Source: Bacillus_BE sp042263505 (lineage in GTDB: Bacteria > Bacillota > Bacilli > Bacillales > Cytobacillaceae). Taken from it: DNA of 64,000 nt. The position numbers and the translations under genes are program-made. Positions 60,936 through 64,000 of this stretch are shown here, piece after piece. Below the pieces are notes generated by a model, which was given only the letters and a program-made list of their open reading frames with translations, had not been told where the DNA came from and made no database searches. Position 1 is the first letter of the stretch. Every line of letters begins with the position of its first letter. The stretch lies in assembly GCF_042263505.1 (NCBI RefSeq), contig NZ_JBHKFI010000012.1:1-64000 (forward strand). Direction: 5' to 3'.

Positions 60936-62282
60936 ATGATAAGAAAAGTAAGTATAGATAATTTGAGTTTGATTAAAAATAAATCCTTTAATGAATACGC
61001 CCAAATTTATACCAATATTGAAGCAGTAACTCTGAAAAATATAGAATCCTTTGGTTTGTCGCTACAGCCAAGACAACCTTATAACAAGAAAAACTTGAAA
61101 TTGAAACAGCTTGAAGAAAAAGGAGCTGTCATACGTAATAACAAAAAAAGTATTATGACCACAAGAATCTCCAGTGCATGTGAAGCCTGTCAAACAGGAA
61201 CGGGTAGCTATACAACTTATACCTCATTAAAATGCCATCGCCATTGCTATTTCTGCTTTAATCCAAATCAGGATGATTATGAATTTTATAAAGATCAACA
61301 AAAAGATATTGAGAAGGAGCTACTTCAATTACTTGAAAGTGGTGTCAAGTTAAAACACCTTGCTTTAACTGGAGGAGAACCCCTTTTATTTAAAGACGAA
61401 ATGATCTCCTTTTTTGAGCTTGCTAATCAGAAAACTCCTGAAACCTACACGAGATTATATACAACAGGAGATTTATTGGATGAAGAAACCCTCCAAAGAC
61501 TTCAAAAAACGAAGTTAAATGAAATTCGTTTTAGCATTAAGATGGAGGATTCAATCCATAAAATTAATCATATTTTCCGCAAAATTGAATTAGCCCAAAA
61601 ATATATCCCCAATATTCTTGTAGAAATGCCAGTTATTCCGGGAACCTTGAATGAAATGAAGGAACTGTTGTTAAAGCTAGATCAATTAGGGGTTTTTGGT
61701 ATCAATTTATTGGAGTTTTGTTTCCCGTTAGGAAATGCAAAAGCCTTTAAAGAACGAGGATTTCAGTTGAAGAATCCTCCTTATGAAATGTTTTATAACT
61801 ATTGGTATGCTGGAGGACTCGCCGTTGCAGAGAGTGAAGAAGCTTGTTTAGAACTTGTGGAATTTGCTTTACAGGAGAACTTGCAGCTTGGTGTCCATTA
61901 TTGCTCATTGGAAAATAAATACACTGGGCAAATTTATCAGCAGAATCTTGATCGAATTCTCGATGAAACATATTCTTACTCCAATCTGGATTATTTTTTC
62001 AAAACAGTAAAGGTCTTTGGAAAAGATCGAAAAAAAGCTGCTGCTATCTTGGGGAAAAATCTTATTCCTTTCTATGAAAATAGCAACCATGATTTTCTTC
62101 AATTTCCAATTGAGGCGATTCATTATTTGAAGAATAAAAATATTGAGCTCGCCATTTCATCGAATGTGGTTGAGTTTGAAGAAGGGGAATCGCAAATTCG
62201 AGAAATCGCTTTAGATTGGACAACCCCTGATTTATTTGAAATAGAAGATGTTTTTCTGAAGGAAGAAGGAGGAGAAAAATGA
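60936..62282 (+). CDS. Radical SAM protein of the molybdoenzyme operon
   Basis: A 448-residue radical SAM enzyme. The cluster motif is C100-x3-C104-x2-C107 (CHRHCYFC), followed by the glycine-rich SAM-binding TGGEPLLF near residue 150. A further CEAC pair lies at 82-85, so an extra metal site is possible. No SPASM domain is obvious at the C-terminus. It overlaps the TorD-like chaperone gene by four bases and is followed by the DmsA-like gene, so it probably has a role in making or activating that enzyme. ATG at 60936 has AGGATG eight bases upstream; an earlier GTG is too close. Target unknown. Confidence 0.82.
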   Translation: MIRKVSIDNLSLIKNKSFNEYAQIYTNIEAVTLKNIESFGLSLQPRQPYNKKNLKLKQLEEKGAVIRNNKKSIMTTRISSACEACQTGTGSYTTYTSLKCHRHCYFCFNPNQDDYEFYKDQQKDIEKELLQLLESGVKLKHLALTGGEPLLFKDEMISFFELANQKTPETYTRLYTTGDLLDEETLQRLQKTKLNEIRFSIKMEDSIHKINHIFRKIELAQKYIPNILVEMPVIPGTLNEMKELLLKLDQLGVFGINLLEFCFPLGNAKAFKERGFQLKNPPYEMFYNYWYAGGLAVAESEEACLELVEFALQENLQLGVHYCSLENKYTGQIYQQNLDRILDETYSYSNLDYFFKTVKVFGKDRKKAAAILGKNLIPFYENSNHDFLQFPIEAIHYLKNKNIELAISSNVVEFEEGESQIREIALDWTTPDLFEIEDVFLKEEGGEK

Positions 62283-62998
62283 TGACACAAACGAACACTC
62301 AAATGACTGTATCCGATTTATCCCATCTCTTATTTGCAAGAGAGTACGCTTATGATATTTTAAGAAGATTTTTTATTGAGGAACCATCACAAGAATATCT
62401 CAAATTATTCGCGCAACAAAGAATGATTAAACAATTTCCGTTTATTGATGATTCACCAGAAATTGAAGAAGGAGTAAATGAGATTCAGCAATATCTTTCT
62501 GAATTCGATGTTGTTCATAATCAATCTCATTTTGATGATTTACATTGGGACTATACCAGAATGTTTATTGGACCTTTTGAACTGCCGGTTCCTCCATGGG
62601 AATCTGTCTATGTCAGAAAAGATCGACTGCTTTTTCAACAGAATACGATAGATGTGAGGAAGGAATATGAGCAGTTTGGATATAAAGTGTTCAATGTCAA
62701 TTTTGAAGCAGACGATCATATTGGCTTGGAATTGGATTTCCTCTATCACCTAAACAATCGATGTGTAAAGCTATCTGAAGAAGAAACGGGCGCTTTAGAA
62801 GAAGTGAAATATCTTCTTAATGAGCAACAGGAATTTTTGAATCACCATCTATTGCCATATGTATCTGAGTTTTGCGAAAAAGTGATTGAGCATGCAGATA
62901 CTCAATTTTTTAGAGGAATGGCGAAAATATTAAATTCTTACTTAAAAATGGATTCAGAAGTTCTCAATGAACTTTTGAAGATAGATTTCATTCAATAA
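62279..62998 (+). CDS. TorD/DmsD-like molybdoenzyme chaperone
   Basis: A 239-residue all-helical protein of the TorD family. The central motif DYTRMFIGPFELPVPPWESVY is the hallmark ([LY]-x-R-x-F-x-GP...P-x-P-P-[YW]-x-S), and HLNNRC follows. Such chaperones hold the Tat signal of a DmsA-type enzyme until molybdenum cofactor is inserted; the Tat-signal enzyme is the next gene, 24 bases away. GGAGGAG precedes an ATG-ATG pair overlapping the radical SAM stop codon. Confidence 0.9.
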   Translation: MMTQTNTQMTVSDLSHLLFAREYAYDILRRFFIEEPSQEYLKLFAQQRMIKQFPFIDDSPEIEEGVNEIQQYLSEFDVVHNQSHFDDLHWDYTRMFIGPFELPVPPWESVYVRKDRLLFQQNTIDVRKEYEQFGYKVFNVNFEADDHIGLELDFLYHLNNRCVKLSEEETGALEEVKYLLNEQQEFLNHHLLPYVSEFCEKVIEHADTQFFRGMAKILNSYLKMDSEVLNELLKIDFIQ

Positions 62999-63022
62999 TT
63001 TTCTAGGAAAGGAGAATTACAA

Positions 63023-64000
63023 ATGCTAGATCTATTTAAAAAAGCAAATGAGTTCAAAATGACAAGAAGATCATTCATTGGCTGGTCATCCGCTGTTGCC
63101 GCTACAGCTGCAATCCCTGTGAGTCATGGCTTAGTAGCAAAGGCACAAACAACAGCTGGAACAAAAGATGCTAGTGGAGAGGGTGTTTGGAAAACGGCTG
63201 CTTGCTGGCATAACTGCGGCGGACGCTGTTTAAACAAGGTTCTTGTTAAGGATGGGGTAGTTATTCGTCAGAAAACTGATGATACCCATACGGACAGCCC
63301 AGATTATCCACAACAACGGGGATGTATTAGAGGCCGTTCTCAAAGACAACAAGTGTTTGGAGCGGACCGCCTTAGATATCCAATGAAGCGTAAAAACTGG
63401 AAGCCCGGTGGAGGAAAGAAGGAATTACGTGGAAAAGATCAGTGGGTTCGGATTTCTTGGGATGAGGCCTTAGATAATGTTGCAAGTGAAATAAAACGTA
63501 TTTCTGAAAAATATGGGTATGATTCTATTTGGGTTACTGGTGGAGGAGATATGGTCAACGTTCTTTCTGATTACGGAGGATGTAATACAGACTGGGGAAC
63601 TACTTCTCGCGGCGCATGGACATTTGTTCCAGATATGATGGGTGTTGGGCCAGCACCAGAAAGCAGCATAAACGATAGAATTGATATGCGAAACTCCCAA
63701 CTGATTGTTCTTTGGGGGATGAATCCTGCTTGGAGCTCTGCAGGAAGTCCAGCTTACAATTTCCTTCAAACCAAAAAGGCTGGTGCAAGATTTATTTCAA
63801 TAGATCCAATTTATAATGATACGGCCAATATTCTTGGAGCGGATTGGGTGCCTGTACGCCCAGGATCAGACCATGCTTTGGCACTAGGCATGATGTATAC
63901 ACTTTTAGATGAAGATAATCCTTCAACAAATCCATTGATTGATTGGGATTTCTTAAATCGTTGTACGGTTGGTTTTGACAAGGACCATATGCCTGAGGGA
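63023..64000 (+). CDS. Tat-exported DmsA-like oxidoreductase (partial)
   Basis: The first 326 codons of a DMSO reductase superfamily catalytic subunit; the gene continues beyond the window. The twin-arginine signal TRRSFIG is at 14-20. The [4Fe-4S] site is C61, C65, C69 (CWHNCGGRC) and C101 (GCIRGR). The probable molybdenum ligand is S195 in WGTTSRGAW, which aligns with the serine of E. coli DmsA, so a sulfoxide or N-oxide reductase-type reaction is likely. The ribosome binding site is AAAGGAG. Genes for DmsB- and DmsC-like subunits are expected past the window edge. It is last visible in radical SAM-torD-dmsA. Confidence 0.9.
   Translation, partial: MLDLFKKANEFKMTRRSFIGWSSAVAATAAIPVSHGLVAKAQTTAGTKDASGEGVWKTAACWHNCGGRCLNKVLVKDGVVIRQKTDDTHTDSPDYPQQRGCIRGRSQRQQVFGADRLRYPMKRKNWKPGGGKKELRGKDQWVRISWDEALDNVASEIKRISEKYGYDSIWVTGGGDMVNVLSDYGGCNTDWGTTSRGAWTFVPDMMGVGPAPESSINDRIDMRNSQLIVLWGMNPAWSSAGSPAYNFLQTKKAGARFISIDPIYNDTANILGADWVPVRPGSDHALALGMMYTLLDEDNPSTNPLIDWDFLNRCTVGFDKDHMPEG

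Noticed and set aside
63470..63788. Minus-strand frames inside the DmsA-like gene
   Set aside because: They are antisense shadows of a well-supported molybdoenzyme coding frame with intact cluster motifs.

Overview
The window looks like a chromosome segment of a low-GC, endospore-forming Bacillaceae species (Bacillus sensu lato). This rests on strong GGAGG-type ribosome binding sites, many U-tailed hairpin terminators, and many genes whose closest recognisable relatives are B. subtilis families (YugN/YugO, YqhV, KimA, YjdF, YqjF, the YwbLMN iron system). A Spo0E-type phosphatase and riboswitches typical of Bacilli (c-di-AMP, two TPP, yjdF) agree. No tRNA, rRNA, phage, intact insertion sequence or CRISPR array was seen.

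Layout. 1-3.5 kb: YugN-like protein, YugO potassium channel, polysaccharide deacetylase and small proteins. 3.6-7.7 kb: a Fur-controlled ferrous iron uptake operon efeO-efeB-efeU. 7.7-15.5 kb: YceI, a c-di-AMP riboswitch in front of the potassium importer KimA, a diguanylate cyclase with an I-site, and a flavoprotein dehydrogenase. 15.9-18.5 kb: a PTS operon (EIIA, then an N-acetylglucosamine-like EIICB) behind a GlcT-type antiterminator. 18.5-25.2 kb: a TSUP exporter with a possible structured leader, an aldehyde dehydrogenase, a fatty acyl-CoA-reductase-like SDR, a Zn-ribbon protein, a Spo0E-like gene and a MmyB-type regulator. 25.3-26.6 kb: a stand-alone FabF.

26.9-36.2 kb is a thiamine region with two TPP riboswitches. 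The first controls thiM-thiD-thiE. The second controls thiW, a LuxE-like acyl-activating enzyme, a LuxC-like acyl reductase, a three-gene ABC importer and an SDR. No luciferase genes are present. I infer a vitamin-salvage route: uptake of an oxidised thiamine fragment (carboxylic acid), reduction to aldehyde by LuxE/LuxC, then to alcohol by the SDR, giving a substrate for ThiM (thiazole alcohol) or ThiD (HMP). This is the most interesting system in the window.

36.3-48 kb is accessory and partly decayed: an HD-GYP phosphodiesterase, two pentapeptide-repeat proteins, an NlpC/P60 hydrolase, remnants of a ROK kinase and of a DUF456 gene, an ABC exporter with an HTH-AbrB fusion regulator, and a MarR-hydrolase pair. 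Two 41-bp imperfect direct repeats bracket the exporter/MarR block. 47.5-55.5 kb: yjdF with its riboswitch, a phosphatase and a DUF456 protein that both appear to use ATT start codons, a LysR/flavin reductase divergon, and Nudix, GNAT and YqjF proteins.

55.6-64 kb is an anaerobic molybdoenzyme region. On the minus strand are a DmsB-like ferredoxin, a YoaE-like molybdopterin oxidoreductase and a PucR-type regulator. On the plus strand are a polyferredoxin, a radical SAM protein, a TorD-like chaperone and the first 326 codons of a Tat-exported DmsA-like oxidoreductase that runs off the window. Two perfect Fnr boxes (TGTGA-N6-TCACA), each just after a TATAAT, lie in front of the plus-strand genes and point to oxygen-dependent control.
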